A stretch of 32,892 bases of DNA from Gemmatimonadales bacterium (GCA_025928645.1 JAICJD010000021.1:1-32892), one strand, 5' to 3'; shown: positions 16,363 through 25,171, counted from the stretch's first letter. Program-made: numbers and translations. Notes: generated by a model not told the origin, from the sequence alone.

Positions 16363-19179
16363 GTGATCCAACTCCAGACCTTCGGTCGCGTCCGCCTGCT
16401 CGGCGATCGCCCTCGTGAAGACACGGCTCCGGCGACCGCCCAACCCAAGCGGCTCGTCTTGCTGGCATACCTGGCCTTGATGTCGGGCAAGGGGCCGGTG
16501 CGCCGCGACCTGCTGCTGGCGCTCTTCTGGCCGGAGTTGGGGGACGACGAGGCGCGCCGGGCGCTGCGTCAGGCGCTCCACTACCTGCGACGCGTGCTTG
16601 GGGATGACGTGATCGTCGGGAAGGGGGAGGAGGTTTCGATCGACGGCGATCGGTTCCGATGCGACGCCGTAGAGTTCGAGCACCTGGTCGCGGCAGGGGA
16701 GCCCGGCCGGGCCCTTTCCTTATACCAGGGCGACTTCCTCGCCGGATTTCACGTTCCTGATGTCTCGGCCGAGCTGGAGGAGTGGGTGGACCGGACCCGG
16801 CTCCGGCTTCGCCGTCACGCCGCAACGGCCGCGTGGGCCGCCGCCGAGGCCGGGGAGTCGGCCGGGCAGGCCGATGCGGCGGTCGAGCTGGGCCGGCGCG
16901 GCTGCGAGCTCGAGCCCGATCAGGAGGGCTGGTGGCGCCGCCTCATGACTCTTCAGGACCGGCTCGGCGATCGGACCGGGGCGCTCCGCACCTACAACGA
17001 GCTGGCCACGCGGATCCGCCGTGAGTTCGACGTGGACCCATCGGCCGAGACGACGGCGCTCGCGGCGAAGCTCCGCGCGGCCCGCCCTCCGGCCGCAGCA
17101 GCGGCGCCGGTCTATTCCGTAGAGTCGCCCGAACCATTCCTGCCGCCGCGGACCGGGGCGCCGGCGCCGATCGCCGCAGCTAAGGCGCCGCGGCCTGGCC
17201 GCCGATGGATTCCCGTCGCTGCCGTCGTTGCGGTGCTCGTCTTCGGCGTCGCGGTCGTCTCGCTCCGCCTCGCCGCCGAGCGGCGTACGGAGCCGTCGCT
17301 GCTCGCCGCCGGCACCATCGCCCCGCGCGACCGGCTGCTCATCGCCGACTTCACCGACACCGGGGGCGATAGCGCCCTCGCGGTCGCCATCACCGATGCG
17401 TTCCGGGTGGACCTGGCACAGTCACCCAACGTGCGGGTGATGACCCCCCGCCAGGTGCGCGGTGCGCTCGAGCGGATGGAGCGCTCGACCGACCTGGCCG
17501 TCGACGACTCCCTCGCACGCGAGCTGGCGATGCGCGAGGGGGTGAAGGCCTTCGTGGTGGGGCGCGTCTCCAATATCGCGGGGAGGTGGAGCCTCGACGT
17601 GGAGCTGGTGGGCGCGGAGTCGGGCGAAGTCCTCGCGGCGGTGCGGGAGACGGCCGCCGACTCGACCGACCTCATCGGCGCGGTGGACCGCGCGAGCGAG
17701 GCGCTGCGGCACCGGCTCGGCGAGTCGCTGCGCGATCTCCGCGCCTTCCCGCCGCTGGCCCAGGAGGTGACCGCATCACTGCCGGCGCTCCGCAAATACA
17801 CCGAGGCGATGCGGCTCACGTATGGCACCGACCGGTCGCGGGCGATCCCGCTCCTGCGCGAGGCGATCGCACTCGACAGCAACTTCTCCAGTGCGCACCT
17901 CGTGCTGGCGCACATCTACGATGCGCTGGACGAGCCCGGGCGTGCCGAGCAGGCGCGCCTGCGGGCGATGGCGCACCTCGACCGGCTCCCCTATCAGGAC
18001 CGGCAGTTCCTGATCGGAAGCGATGCCCAGGCCCGGGGGGACTATGATCGGGCGATCCGGGCCTACTCCGATTTCGTGGCGCGCTATCCGCACTACGCGC
18101 CCGCTCTCAACAATCTGGCGCTGGCGCACCGGGACGCCCGACACCTGCAGGAGGCGGAGAGCCTCTGGGCGCGCTCGATCGAGCTCGACTCCGGGATCAT
18201 CCAGCTCTACTTCGGCCTACACAGCGCGCAGCTCCTGGCCGGCAAGTTCGCCGACTCGCGCCGCACCCTCGATCTGATCGGCCGCCGTGCCCCCGACAAC
18301 GGCCTGCTCCTCGTCGTCGAGGTGCAGGACGCGGCGGCGCAGCAGGACTGGGAGGGCGCAGAGCGGAGGGCGGAGGCGAACATCGCCTCCAAGCAGGGCG
18401 ACACGCTCCAACTGGTGGACGCCTTCGAGCAGATGGCGGGAATCGTGATGACGCAGGGCCGGCTGGAGGAAGCGGAGCGCCACTGGCGCACGCAGCAGCA
18501 GCTCGCCGCCGCCAGTGGGTCGTGGGGACGGCGACTGTACGGCGCCCGCATGCTCGGCTGGCTGCGCTTGCGCTTCCGGAACGACTCCGTCGGGGCGGTT
18601 GCCGTGGTGGACTCGGCGCTGGCACGCATGCCACTCGACAGCATGCTCCCCGGCGACAGGGCCTACGGTGAGCTCGCGCGCTTCTTCGCCGCCGCAGGCG
18701 ACACACGGCGCGCGCGGACCATGATGGCGCTGGCGCAGAAAGGCTCCCTCGAGGGAGGGAGCCGTGACGCCGAACAAGCGTGGGCCGAGGGGATGATCCT
18801 GCTGGCAGAGGGGCGCGCGGCCGAGTCCGAGGCGCGCCTCCGCGAGGCCGCGGAGGCGCTCGTGTGCGTGATCTGCGCGCTGCCCGACCTCGCCCGCGCG
18901 CGCGACGCGATGGGTGACGCGGACGGGGCAATCAAGGCGTACGAGCGTTACCTGTCGACGCCGTGGCTCTTTCGCTACGAGGTGGACGCCTACGAGCTCG
19001 AACCGGCGCTCCAGCGGCTCGCCGAGCTGTACGACGCTCATGGCGAGCGGAATCTGGCGCTGGAGACGCGAACCCGGCTGCTCGCCCTCTGGCACCGGGC
19101 GGATGCCGCGCTCCAGCCCGTGCTCGCGGACGTTCGCACCAGCTCACGCTCCCTGACCGAGGAGTCCGAGCCCAAGTGA
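16363..19179 (+). CDS. Membrane-anchored BTAD-type transcriptional regulator with TPR sensor region
   Basis: This 938-aa one-component regulator starts with a winged-helix OmpR/SARP-type DNA-binding domain (about 1-95; FGRVRLLGDRP...RRDLLLALFWPELGDDEARRALRQALHYLRR). A BTAD all-helical domain follows (about 96-250; LYQGDFLAGFHV, YNELATRIRREFDVDPS). A Pro/Ala linker leads to one TM helix (about 283-302, PVAAVVAVLVFGVAVVSL). The outer part has a mixed alpha/beta domain (LIADFTDTGGDSALAVAITDAFRVDL) and then many TPR-like helices. The topology is like ToxR/CadC: DNA-binding inside, sensor outside. The GTG at 16363 gives the domain its natural start but lacks a close Shine-Dalgarno; a TTG at 16303 would add 20 residues. 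It is divergent from the lipoprotein run. Confidence 0.85.
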   Translation: MIQLQTFGRVRLLGDRPREDTAPATAQPKRLVLLAYLALMSGKGPVRRDLLLALFWPELGDDEARRALRQALHYLRRVLGDDVIVGKGEEVSIDGDRFRCDAVEFEHLVAAGEPGRALSLYQGDFLAGFHVPDVSAELEEWVDRTRLRLRRHAATAAWAAAEAGESAGQADAAVELGRRGCELEPDQEGWWRRLMTLQDRLGDRTGALRTYNELATRIRREFDVDPSAETTALAAKLRAARPPAAAAAPVYSVESPEPFLPPRTGAPAPIAAAKAPRPGRRWIPVAAVVAVLVFGVAVVSLRLAAERRTEPSLLAAGTIAPRDRLLIADFTDTGGDSALAVAITDAFRVDLAQSPNVRVMTPRQVRGALERMERSTDLAVDDSLARELAMREGVKAFVVGRVSNIAGRWSLDVELVGAESGEVLAAVRETAADSTDLIGAVDRASEALRHRLGESLRDLRAFPPLAQEVTASLPALRKYTEAMRLTYGTDRSRAIPLLREAIALDSNFSSAHLVLAHIYDALDEPGRAEQARLRAMAHLDRLPYQDRQFLIGSDAQARGDYDRAIRAYSDFVARYPHYAPALNNLALAHRDARHLQEAESLWARSIELDSGIIQLYFGLHSAQLLAGKFADSRRTLDLIGRRAPDNGLLLVVEVQDAAAQQDWEGAERRAEANIASKQGDTLQLVDAFEQMAGIVMTQGRLEEAERHWRTQQQLAAASGSWGRRLYGARMLGWLRLRFRNDSVGAVAVVDSALARMPLDSMLPGDRAYGELARFFAAAGDTRRARTMMALAQKGSLEGGSRDAEQAWAEGMILLAEGRAAESEARLREAAEALVCVICALPDLARARDAMGDADGAIKAYERYLSTPWLFRYEVDAYELEPALQRLAELYDAHGERNLALETRTRLLALWHRADAALQPVLADVRTSSRSLTEESEPK

Positions 19180-19216
19180 GGAGCGCCCCGGGGAGCCCCG
19201 GGCCCAGAAGGAGACT

Positions 19217-19252
19217 CGAAGCGCCCGGGAGCCTGGCTTCCGGCGCTTTGCG
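19217..19252. terminator. Terminator-like hairpin, relative of the one after rpoC
   Basis: The segment shares the 22-nt run CGAAGCGCCCGGGAGCCTGG+CT with the rpoC hairpin. Its right arm (CTTCCGGCGCTTTGCG) pairs with a bulge and a G-U pair. It lies between two convergent genes (regulator stop 19179, lipoprotein stop 19269), so it is placed as a bidirectional terminator. Confidence 0.65.
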
Positions 19253-19268
19253 TGCGTGGGAAGACGTC

Positions 19269-19742
19269 TCAGTTGGACGCGGCGACCGGCTGAAAGCTCC
19301 GGTATGGATCGCCAGGACGAACCGGGTTCGGCGGGACCTCCAGGATGATCTTCGCCTGGCACCCGTTGGCCGCCAGGGCCCCGAGCGCGGCGTTGAAGGC
19401 GAAGCCGTCGCTGGTGGCCACGCTCCCGGCCGCGTTATAGTCTGCCGCAGCCTCCCGGCAGGCAACATCGTAGGGGTCACCTGGGGTGTACTTGTCGAGC
19501 TTCGCGGCAACGAAGCGGCTGCCCGGATCGTACACCGCGACGAAGGAGCCCTGCTTGTTGCTGCCCGAGAAGATGCTGGCGCCATCGAACCCCGTGAGCA
19601 CGTAAGCGCTGCCGGTCACGGTGCCGCCGGTCGCGAAAGTGAAAGGTGAGGGGGAAGCGACGGACAGGGCGGGAACCGTGGTCGGCGACAACGTCGACTC
19701 CATACCGCAGCCAAGGGCAAGGACAGCGCCGCCGGCGGCCAA
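19269..19742 (-). CDS. Putative lipoprotein with unclear or damaged start
   Basis: Codons from the TTG at 19742 give 157 aa, starting AAGGAVLALGCGME with a lipobox-like LGC. The frame upstream continues as a much better signal peptide (RIRARSTLIAALAAGG). It then runs into a TGA with no ATG, GTG or TTG in between; only a CTG at 19754 is available. A TTG at 19782 is in another frame. The start may therefore be non-standard, or a single-base change has broken it. The mature part has a CREAAADYNAAG segment and a later Cys. No family was recognised. The 249 nt up to the next gene (19992) show no other feature. Confidence 0.55.
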   Translation of the reverse strand: MAAGGAVLALGCGMESTLSPTTVPALSVASPSPFTFATGGTVTGSAYVLTGFDGASIFSGSNKQGSFVAVYDPGSRFVAAKLDKYTPGDPYDVACREAAADYNAAGSVATSDGFAFNAALGALAANGCQAKIILEVPPNPVRPGDPYRSFQPVAASN

Positions 19743-19991
19743 GGCGGCGATCAGAGTGGATCGAGCTCGGATTCGCGTTCAAGAGGCTTGGGGAGCTGTA
19801 TGGGGCTCGGGGTGTCGCTGGAAGACAGCAGAGGCTCGAGCCGCCTCGCTAACGGTCCGACCGGCGGTCTCGGCGCCGACTGCGGCAGATGACCTGATGG
19901 AGGGCGACTCGACTTTCAGAGAGCAGGAATCGTGGGGCGATTCGGGCAGCGCGAGTGCTGCGCCAAGCGGCTCGATCGAGGTGCGGCCTTG

Positions 19992-20648
19992 CTACCGCAC
20001 CAGGGGCGCCCTCCACCGCCCACCGCGCACCGAGAGCAGGACCGCGGCCACGCCCAGAGCGATGCCCGCCCCGAACAGTCCCCAGCGGAAGGATGGCGGG
20101 GCCAGCTGGCGCACCACAACCTCGAAGTCCAGCGTGAACGACCCGATGATCGACAGCGCGCCGGCCAGCGCCAGGAAGATCACTCCCGCGGAGAACCGGG
20201 CTGCGCGCGCCGTGCCCTCGCGGCGAAGCAGGGCTACGCCGCCGGCCACGAAAATCAGGCTTACGATCACCGGAGCCAGCACCGGGCCGATCCAGGGAAC
20301 CGGAATGAGAAAGAGGATGTCCCAAGTCAGGAGCGAAGTGGGCCAGCCGAGCAGCAACCAGAGCCACACGTAATAAAAGAGATCCCAGATCCCGAAGCTC
20401 ACGAAGAACGCGAGAACGCGCTCCCGCCGCTCCGTGCCGGACAAGATCGCCACGCCGAGCAACATGAGCAGGGTGGCTGCCTCCCGGCCGATTTCTATGC
20501 CTGCCATAGGCGGCGGCATGGGGGCGAGCGGGAACGCGAAGCCACGCGGGTAATAGATGGCCCGGAGATAAACCACGACGGCCGTCTCGACGTAGGCCAT
20601 CGCCACGGCGTAGAGGATGAGCCAGGGGAGCCGCCGGTAGACCAGCAT
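19992..20648 (-). CDS. Conserved six-TM integral membrane protein of unknown function
   Basis: The protein has 218 aa and starts at ATG 20648. About six hydrophobic helices are visible. Between them is a striking conserved-looking core, SFGIWDLFYYVWLWLLLGWP, followed by SLLTWDILFLIPVPWIGPV; I have seen similar cores in unnamed bacterial membrane proteins. The second helix region carries PMAGIEIGREAATLLMLLG. No catalytic motif is evident. No clear Shine-Dalgarno precedes the ATG. It is divergent from glnS across a 117-nt spacer that holds a large dyad. Confidence 0.75.
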   Translation of the reverse strand: MLVYRRLPWLILYAVAMAYVETAVVVYLRAIYYPRGFAFPLAPMPPPMAGIEIGREAATLLMLLGVAILSGTERRERVLAFFVSFGIWDLFYYVWLWLLLGWPTSLLTWDILFLIPVPWIGPVLAPVIVSLIFVAGGVALLRREGTARAARFSAGVIFLALAGALSIIGSFTLDFEVVVRQLAPPSFRWGLFGAGIALGVAAVLLSVRGGRWRAPLVR

Positions 20649-20723
20649 GCGACGGAGCTTAGTGGCAGTCGAAGAAGCGCACCAACCCAGGCCGGCCGCG
20701 CAGTTTCGCGTTGGCCCTTGAGC

Positions 20724-20750
20724 ACGGTCGTTGGGCCGCCCAACGGCCGT
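20724..20750. promoter_or_regulatory. Near-perfect 12-bp dyad upstream of glnS
   Basis: ACGGTCGTTGGG (20724-20735) and CCCAACGGCCGT (20739-20750) are inverted with a 3-nt centre and 11 of 12 positions matching. The element ends 15 nt before the glnS GTG. It could be an operator shared by the divergent genes, or a hairpin in the glnS leader close enough to affect ribosome entry. Confidence 0.5.
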
Positions 20751-20765
20751 CGTTACCTTTCAGGC

Positions 20766-22520
20766 GTGACTAACCCAGATACCTCCAGGGAGGCCGACCG
20801 CTCAGCGGAGCCGACTTCCGCCCGCGACGCCCCGCCGCGGAAGGACTTCCTGCGCGAGGCCGTCGCCCACGACGTCGCGAGCGGCCGGTTCGGCCGCCTG
20901 GTGCACACCCGGTTCCCGCCCGAGCCGAACGGCTTCCTGCACATCGGCCACGCCAAGTCCATCTGCCTCAACTTCGGGATCGCGCGGGAGTTCGGCGGGC
21001 TGTGCAACCTGCGCTTCGACGACACCAATCCGGCGACGGAGGACATGCGCTACGTCGAGGCCATCCGCGAGGACGTGCGCTGGCTGGGCTTCGACTGGGA
21101 CGACGAGCGGTTTGCGAGCGACTACTTCGAGCGGCTGTACGAGATCGCGGAGGCGCTGGTCAGGGCGGGGAAGGCCTACGTGGACTCGCAGAGCGAGGAG
21201 GCCATCCGCGAGGGGCGGGGCACGATCACGCTGCCCGGCACGCCGAGCCCGTACCGCGACCGGCCGGTGGAGGAGAATCTGGATCTGCTGCGGCGGATGC
21301 GCGCGGGTGAATTCCCCGACGGCGCCCACGTGCTCCGGGCCAAGATCGACATGGGCCACCCCAACATGCTGATGCGCGACCCGCTGCTGCTCCGCATCCG
21401 TCACGCGGCGCACTATCGCCGCGGCACGGCCTGGTGCATCTACCCGCTCTACGACTTCGCGCACGGGCTGTCGGACGCCTTCGAGGGCATCACCCACTCG
21501 CTGTGTACCCTCGAGTTCAAGGACAACCGCGAGCTCTACGACTGGCTGGTTCGGGAGGCGGGATTCGAGCGGCCGCCCGAGCAGACCGAGTTCGCCCGGC
21601 TCGAGCTGGACTACACGGTCCTGAGCAAGCGCAAGCTGCTCCGTCTCGTGGCCGAGGGGTATGTGAGGGGGTGGGACGACCCCCGCATGCCCACGATCGC
21701 CGGCCTCCGCCGCCGCGGGGTGACCCCCGAGGCGATCCGCGCGTTCGCCGAGACGATCGGCGTGGCGCGGTCGGACGCGCGGATCGAGCTCGCCACGTTC
21801 GAGCACGCCGTGCGCGACGACCTCAACATGCGGGTACCGAGAGTCATGGCGGTGGCTCGGCCGGTCAAGCTGGTGCTGACGAACTACCCCGAGGGACAGG
21901 TCGAGATGCTCGATGCGCCGCTCTACCCGCACGACGTGCCGCTCACAGGGTCCCGGCCGGTGCCGTTCTCCCGCGAGCTCTGGATCGAGCGCGAGGACTT
22001 CATGGAGGACCCGCCGAAGAAATTCTTCCGCCTCGCCCCGGGACGCGAGGTCCGGCTGCGGTACGCCTACCTCGTGACCTGCACCGGGGTGGTGAAGGAC
22101 GCCGCCGGCGAGATCGTAGAAATTCACGCGACCTACGATCCGGCCACCCGGGGTGGCGACGCCCCCGACGGCCGGCGGGTCCAGGGCACGATCCATTGGG
22201 TATCCGCTGCGCGGGCGCTCGACTGCGAGCTTCGGCTGTACGACCGCCTTTTCGCCATAGCCGACCCGGACAACCTCCCGGACGGCCGGGACTTCGTGTC
22301 GGCGCTGAATCCGAATTCGCTGGTGACGGCGCCTCACGCAAAGGTGGAACCAAGTGTCGCAAGTGACATACCCGGAATGCGTTATCAGTTCGAGCGGATC
22401 GGATACTTCATCAGCGACCCCTTCGAGTCCACCGCCGGACGCCCGATCTTCAACCGCACGGTCGCCCTGCGCGATTCGTGGGCCAAGGCAAAGGACCGCC
22501 CCGCCGCCGCTTCAGCTTGA
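20766..22520 (+). CDS. glnS: Glutaminyl-tRNA synthetase
   Basis: GlnRS joins glutamine to tRNA-Gln in the cytoplasm using ATP. It has 584 aa with GTG 20766 as start (E. coli 554 aa). The class I HIGH motif is at 59-62 (GFLHIGHAKS) and the KMSKS-type motif is VLSKRK at 285-290. RFDDTNPATED is typical of the GlnRS/GluRS catalytic core. The C-terminal half has the GlnRS-type anticodon-binding barrels (DVPLTGSRPVPFSRELWIER; RVQGTIHWVSA). Presence of GlnRS shows a direct Gln-tRNA route. About 30 extra N-terminal residues are polar. Two small plus-strand genes follow. Confidence 0.95.
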   Translation: MTNPDTSREADRSAEPTSARDAPPRKDFLREAVAHDVASGRFGRLVHTRFPPEPNGFLHIGHAKSICLNFGIAREFGGLCNLRFDDTNPATEDMRYVEAIREDVRWLGFDWDDERFASDYFERLYEIAEALVRAGKAYVDSQSEEAIREGRGTITLPGTPSPYRDRPVEENLDLLRRMRAGEFPDGAHVLRAKIDMGHPNMLMRDPLLLRIRHAAHYRRGTAWCIYPLYDFAHGLSDAFEGITHSLCTLEFKDNRELYDWLVREAGFERPPEQTEFARLELDYTVLSKRKLLRLVAEGYVRGWDDPRMPTIAGLRRRGVTPEAIRAFAETIGVARSDARIELATFEHAVRDDLNMRVPRVMAVARPVKLVLTNYPEGQVEMLDAPLYPHDVPLTGSRPVPFSRELWIEREDFMEDPPKKFFRLAPGREVRLRYAYLVTCTGVVKDAAGEIVEIHATYDPATRGGDAPDGRRVQGTIHWVSAARALDCELRLYDRLFAIADPDNLPDGRDFVSALNPNSLVTAPHAKVEPSVASDIPGMRYQFERIGYFISDPFESTAGRPIFNRTVALRDSWAKAKDRPAAASA

Positions 22521-22566
22521 CGAGCCGCGACTTTCGCGGTATCCCCTGAACAGGGCGTCTCCCCAC

Positions 22567-22583
22567 GCCGGCGCTCCGCCGGC
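22567..22583 (+). terminator. Hairpin after glnS
   Basis: GCCGGCG and CGCCGGC pair across CTC, 46 nt after the glnS stop and 28 nt before the next ATG. No U-tract follows, so it is at most a weak terminator or an mRNA-stabilising hairpin. Confidence 0.35.
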
Positions 22584-22611
22584 CCACGGCGTCCCGCGAA
22601 GGGAGGGATCC

Positions 22612-22998
22612 ATGTTTCTCGTCGAGGTGGCCGAGGGCCGGCGCAACCATTACTCGAGCGCCCGCGCGCTTGGCGCCGCCATCCGCTGCGGCGAGCTCGG
22701 CCCGCAGGCTCGCATCTTTCACGCGGCGACCAGCCAGTGGCTGCCCATCACCGTCCATCCGGAGTACCGTCGGGCCGAATCGGAGTGGGAGGAGAATGTG
22801 GCGCGCCGCTGGCGGGCGCGAGGCTGGACCTTCTTTTCCGACAAGGGCGCCGGAGAGAATGGCGCCGCCGCGATGGCTGTCTCCACGGTCGAGGCGACGC
22901 CCGCGCCGCCATCGGACCGCATGCCTGCCAAGGCGCAGGGGTTCCGACTCGGCCCGGCGATGCGCCGCCTGCTGCATCGCGACCGGCAGCAGGCCTGA
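22612..22998 (+). CDS. Small protein with GYF_2-like N-terminal domain
   Basis: The protein has 128 aa and a strong GGGAGGG ribosome site before the ATG. The first 55 residues (FLVEVAEGRRNHYSSARALGAAI then RCGELGPQARIFHAATSQWLPI) follow the GYF_2/DUF4339 pattern of a short alpha/beta module with the closing W-[LV]-P. The remainder is basic and Ala/Pro-rich, probably disordered, ending in RRLLHRDRQQA. No signal peptide or TM helix is seen, so it is likely cytoplasmic. GYF_2 modules usually bind peptides or sit on larger proteins; the partner is unknown. The next gene starts 10 nt after its stop. Confidence 0.7.
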   Translation: MFLVEVAEGRRNHYSSARALGAAIRCGELGPQARIFHAATSQWLPITVHPEYRRAESEWEENVARRWRARGWTFFSDKGAGENGAAAMAVSTVEATPAPPSDRMPAKAQGFRLGPAMRRLLHRDRQQA

Positions 22999-23008
22999 GC
23001 GGCCGGCA

Positions 23009-23614
23009 TTGGCTGACCGGCAGTTTCTCCTGTTATCGGCGACGGAGCCCGATCGCGGCGGCCTCGTCGCCGAGCTGACGGGGTTCATCGCCGAGTGCGG
23101 GTGCAACGTCGACGACAGCCGCGTCGTCGTGCTCGGTGGGCACGCAGGACTCATGGTGCTCGTGTCCGGCACGCCCGCGGCGCTCGAGCGTCTCGTCGGA
23201 GGCCTGGACGCGCTTCGCGCACGCACCGGCATCCGGGCGGCGCCGCGCCGCGTGGCCGCCCGCCAGACGCCCGCCGGTGAGCGATCCTCCCGGGTAGATA
23301 TCCAGGCTACCGCTCTCGACCACGAGGGCATCATCCACGCGCTGGCCGACGCGGTCCGGCGTCACGGCGGCAATATCCTGGAGCTCGAGAGCGCCACCGA
23401 GGCGGCGCCCATGAGCGGCGAACCGCTGCTCACCCTGCGCATGAGTGTGTGGGCGCCCGAGTCCGCGGATGAGGCCGAAGTGCTGTGGCGCGAGCTCGAG
23501 CAGGTGGCCGAAGAGCAGGGCGTGGAGCTGGCGGTGCGACGAGCGGCCACGTCCGGCGAGCCGCCGGCCGCGGTGGGCGCGGAGCGCCGGCGGGGCAGTC
23601 GCCGCACCGGCTGA
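23009..23614 (+). CDS. Two-ACT-domain regulatory protein, GcvR-like
   Basis: This 201-aa protein has two ACT-type repeats. The first is near 5-75 (FLLLSATEPDRGGLVAELTGFIAECGCNVDDS). The second is near 92-180 (VDIQATALDHEGIIHALADAVRRHGGNILELES). ACT domains bind amino acids; the closest named relative is GcvR, which controls the glycine-cleavage regulator GcvA in enterobacteria. Whether glycine is the ligand here is unknown. The start is TTG 23009 with only a weak ribosome site, so the true start may differ by a few codons. It is probably co-transcribed with the GYF_2-like gene. The C-terminal 20 residues are basic and low-complexity. Confidence 0.8.
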   Translation: MADRQFLLLSATEPDRGGLVAELTGFIAECGCNVDDSRVVVLGGHAGLMVLVSGTPAALERLVGGLDALRARTGIRAAPRRVAARQTPAGERSSRVDIQATALDHEGIIHALADAVRRHGGNILELESATEAAPMSGEPLLTLRMSVWAPESADEAEVLWRELEQVAEEQGVELAVRRAATSGEPPAAVGAERRRGSRRTG

Positions 23615-23815
23615 CGTTTCGCGCAGGTGTCTCGAGTCGATCGTCGCCCACCCGTCCGAACCCCATGAACTCCATCTCGCCACGACAGCGCGTGGCCCTG
23701 ATCGTGGCCCTGTTCGCCAGCCGGGTGGTCGCGGACCTCGTGGGCGCGGAGACGGGCCAGCGCGGCTACCGCCTGGGGCTCCACTCCTTCGGCTCGACGA
23801 AGGGGATGCGCGAGG
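23615..23815. other. Spacer with a weak small open frame
   Basis: An ATG at 23664 opens a plus-strand frame (MNSISPRQRVALIVALFASR) with one hydrophobic stretch. It has no Shine-Dalgarno and runs on into the antisense of the permease gene, ending at 23889. It may be the start of a broken membrane-protein gene or chance. Nothing else was seen in this spacer between two convergent genes. Confidence 0.2.
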
Positions 23816-25171
23816 TCACCCCCGTCGTCCGACCGACCTCCAGACATAGAAGAGCGGCACCCCGGCGAGGATCGCGCCGAGGGAAGTGAGGGTGGCCCCG
23901 GGGTGCAGCCGGAGCGAGTTCCCGAGGAGGGCGGCCATCGCCGTGACGAACAGCAGGGGGACGAACGGATAGCCGGGCGTGCGGTAGGCGCCCGGGGCCG
24001 GTGAGTGATGGCGCCGAAGCACGAAGACGCTCGCCACGCTCAGGGCCCAGAACGGCAGGCTCGCCAGAATGAAGGCCTCGATGAGCTGCTCGAAGCTCCG
24101 CAGCGCGAGGTACGCGACCGCGAGCGCGCCCAGGGCCGTGATGGCGACGTGCGGCGTCCGGTAGCGCGGATGGACCGCGGCGACCGCGCGGAAGAAGAGG
24201 CCGTCGTCGGCCATGGCCCAGAAGACCCGCGGAACGGCCATGAGCACGGCGTTGAGCGAGCCGAAGGTCGCCAGGCAGACCAGGGCCGACACCAGGGCGG
24301 CCCCGCCCGGCCCCACCAGCCGCACGGCGACGTCCGCCGCCACCAGCGGCGACGCCGCGACGTCCGCCAGCGGGAGCACCCGCAGGTACGCCGCGTTGGC
24401 CGCGAGATAGACCGCCACGACGACGAGCGTGCCGCCGACGATGGCGAGCGGAAGGTTTCGGTGGGGATCGCGCACCTCGCCCGAGAGACAGGTGACGTCC
24501 TGCCACCCGTTGTAGGCCCACAGCACCGTCACGACGCCGAGGCCCAGGCCGGCCGGATGCATCGGCTGCGACGCCGCGCTCGCGCTCCACGCTCCCGCGC
24601 CGGGCCCGGCCAGCGCGAAGGAGGCGAAGGCCAGCAGGAGGATTGCCGCGACTTTCGCGGCGGTCGAGAGGTTCTGGATGGCGGCGCCGACCCGGATCGA
24701 GCGATACTGGGCGGCCGCGAGCAGGACGATCGTCGCCGCGGCCACCGGCCGAATCGCCGACGGCGGGAGCGGCACCAGACGGCCCAGGTACTCCGCGAAC
24801 ACCAGGGCGATCGCGCCCGCCCCCGCGGGGATCACGATGAGGTAGACCCAGCCGAAGAGGAACGCCGGAAGCCGGCCGAATGCCTCGCGCAGGTAGACGT
24901 ACATCCCGCCCGCCTCAGGGTAGTGCGCTGCCACCTCCGCCAGGGTCAGCGCCCCCGACATCGCCACCACGCCGCCGATCACCCAGGCCAGCAGCATCGC
25001 GCCCGCGCTCCCCGTCTCGGCCGCGGCCTGGGCCGGCACGCGAAAGATGCCGCTCCCGATCATGATGCCCACCGTTACGGCCGCGGTGGACCACGGACCG
25101 AGCCGTCGGGGCAGCTTCCCGAGGGAGGGCTCGCGGCTCGCGGACGGAGGGATCTCGGCGGTCAACGACAC
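23816..25171 (-). CDS. APC-superfamily amino-acid permease
   Basis: This 451-aa inner-membrane transporter has about 12 TM helices. The first helix carries the APC signature TVGIMIGSGIFRVPAQ. Other family blocks are EVAAHYPEAGGMYVYLREAFG and WAYNGWQDVTCLSGEVRDPHRNLPLAI, with RTPHVAITAL in the second half. The pattern best fits the LAT/SteT-like branch, which moves neutral amino acids by exchange or proton coupling; the substrate cannot be read from sequence. The start is GTG 25171. It is convergent with the ACT-domain gene and stands alone, apart from the ABC relic upstream. Confidence 0.9.
   Translation of the reverse strand: MSLTAEIPPSASREPSLGKLPRRLGPWSTAAVTVGIMIGSGIFRVPAQAAAETGSAGAMLLAWVIGGVVAMSGALTLAEVAAHYPEAGGMYVYLREAFGRLPAFLFGWVYLIVIPAGAGAIALVFAEYLGRLVPLPPSAIRPVAAATIVLLAAAQYRSIRVGAAIQNLSTAAKVAAILLLAFASFALAGPGAGAWSASAASQPMHPAGLGLGVVTVLWAYNGWQDVTCLSGEVRDPHRNLPLAIVGGTLVVVAVYLAANAAYLRVLPLADVAASPLVAADVAVRLVGPGGAALVSALVCLATFGSLNAVLMAVPRVFWAMADDGLFFRAVAAVHPRYRTPHVAITALGALAVAYLALRSFEQLIEAFILASLPFWALSVASVFVLRRHHSPAPGAYRTPGYPFVPLLFVTAMAALLGNSLRLHPGATLTSLGAILAGVPLFYVWRSVGRRG

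Noticed and set aside
20724-20750. T-box leader for glnS
   Set aside because: The spacer is only 117 nt and lacks the conserved T-box sequence and a terminator stem.
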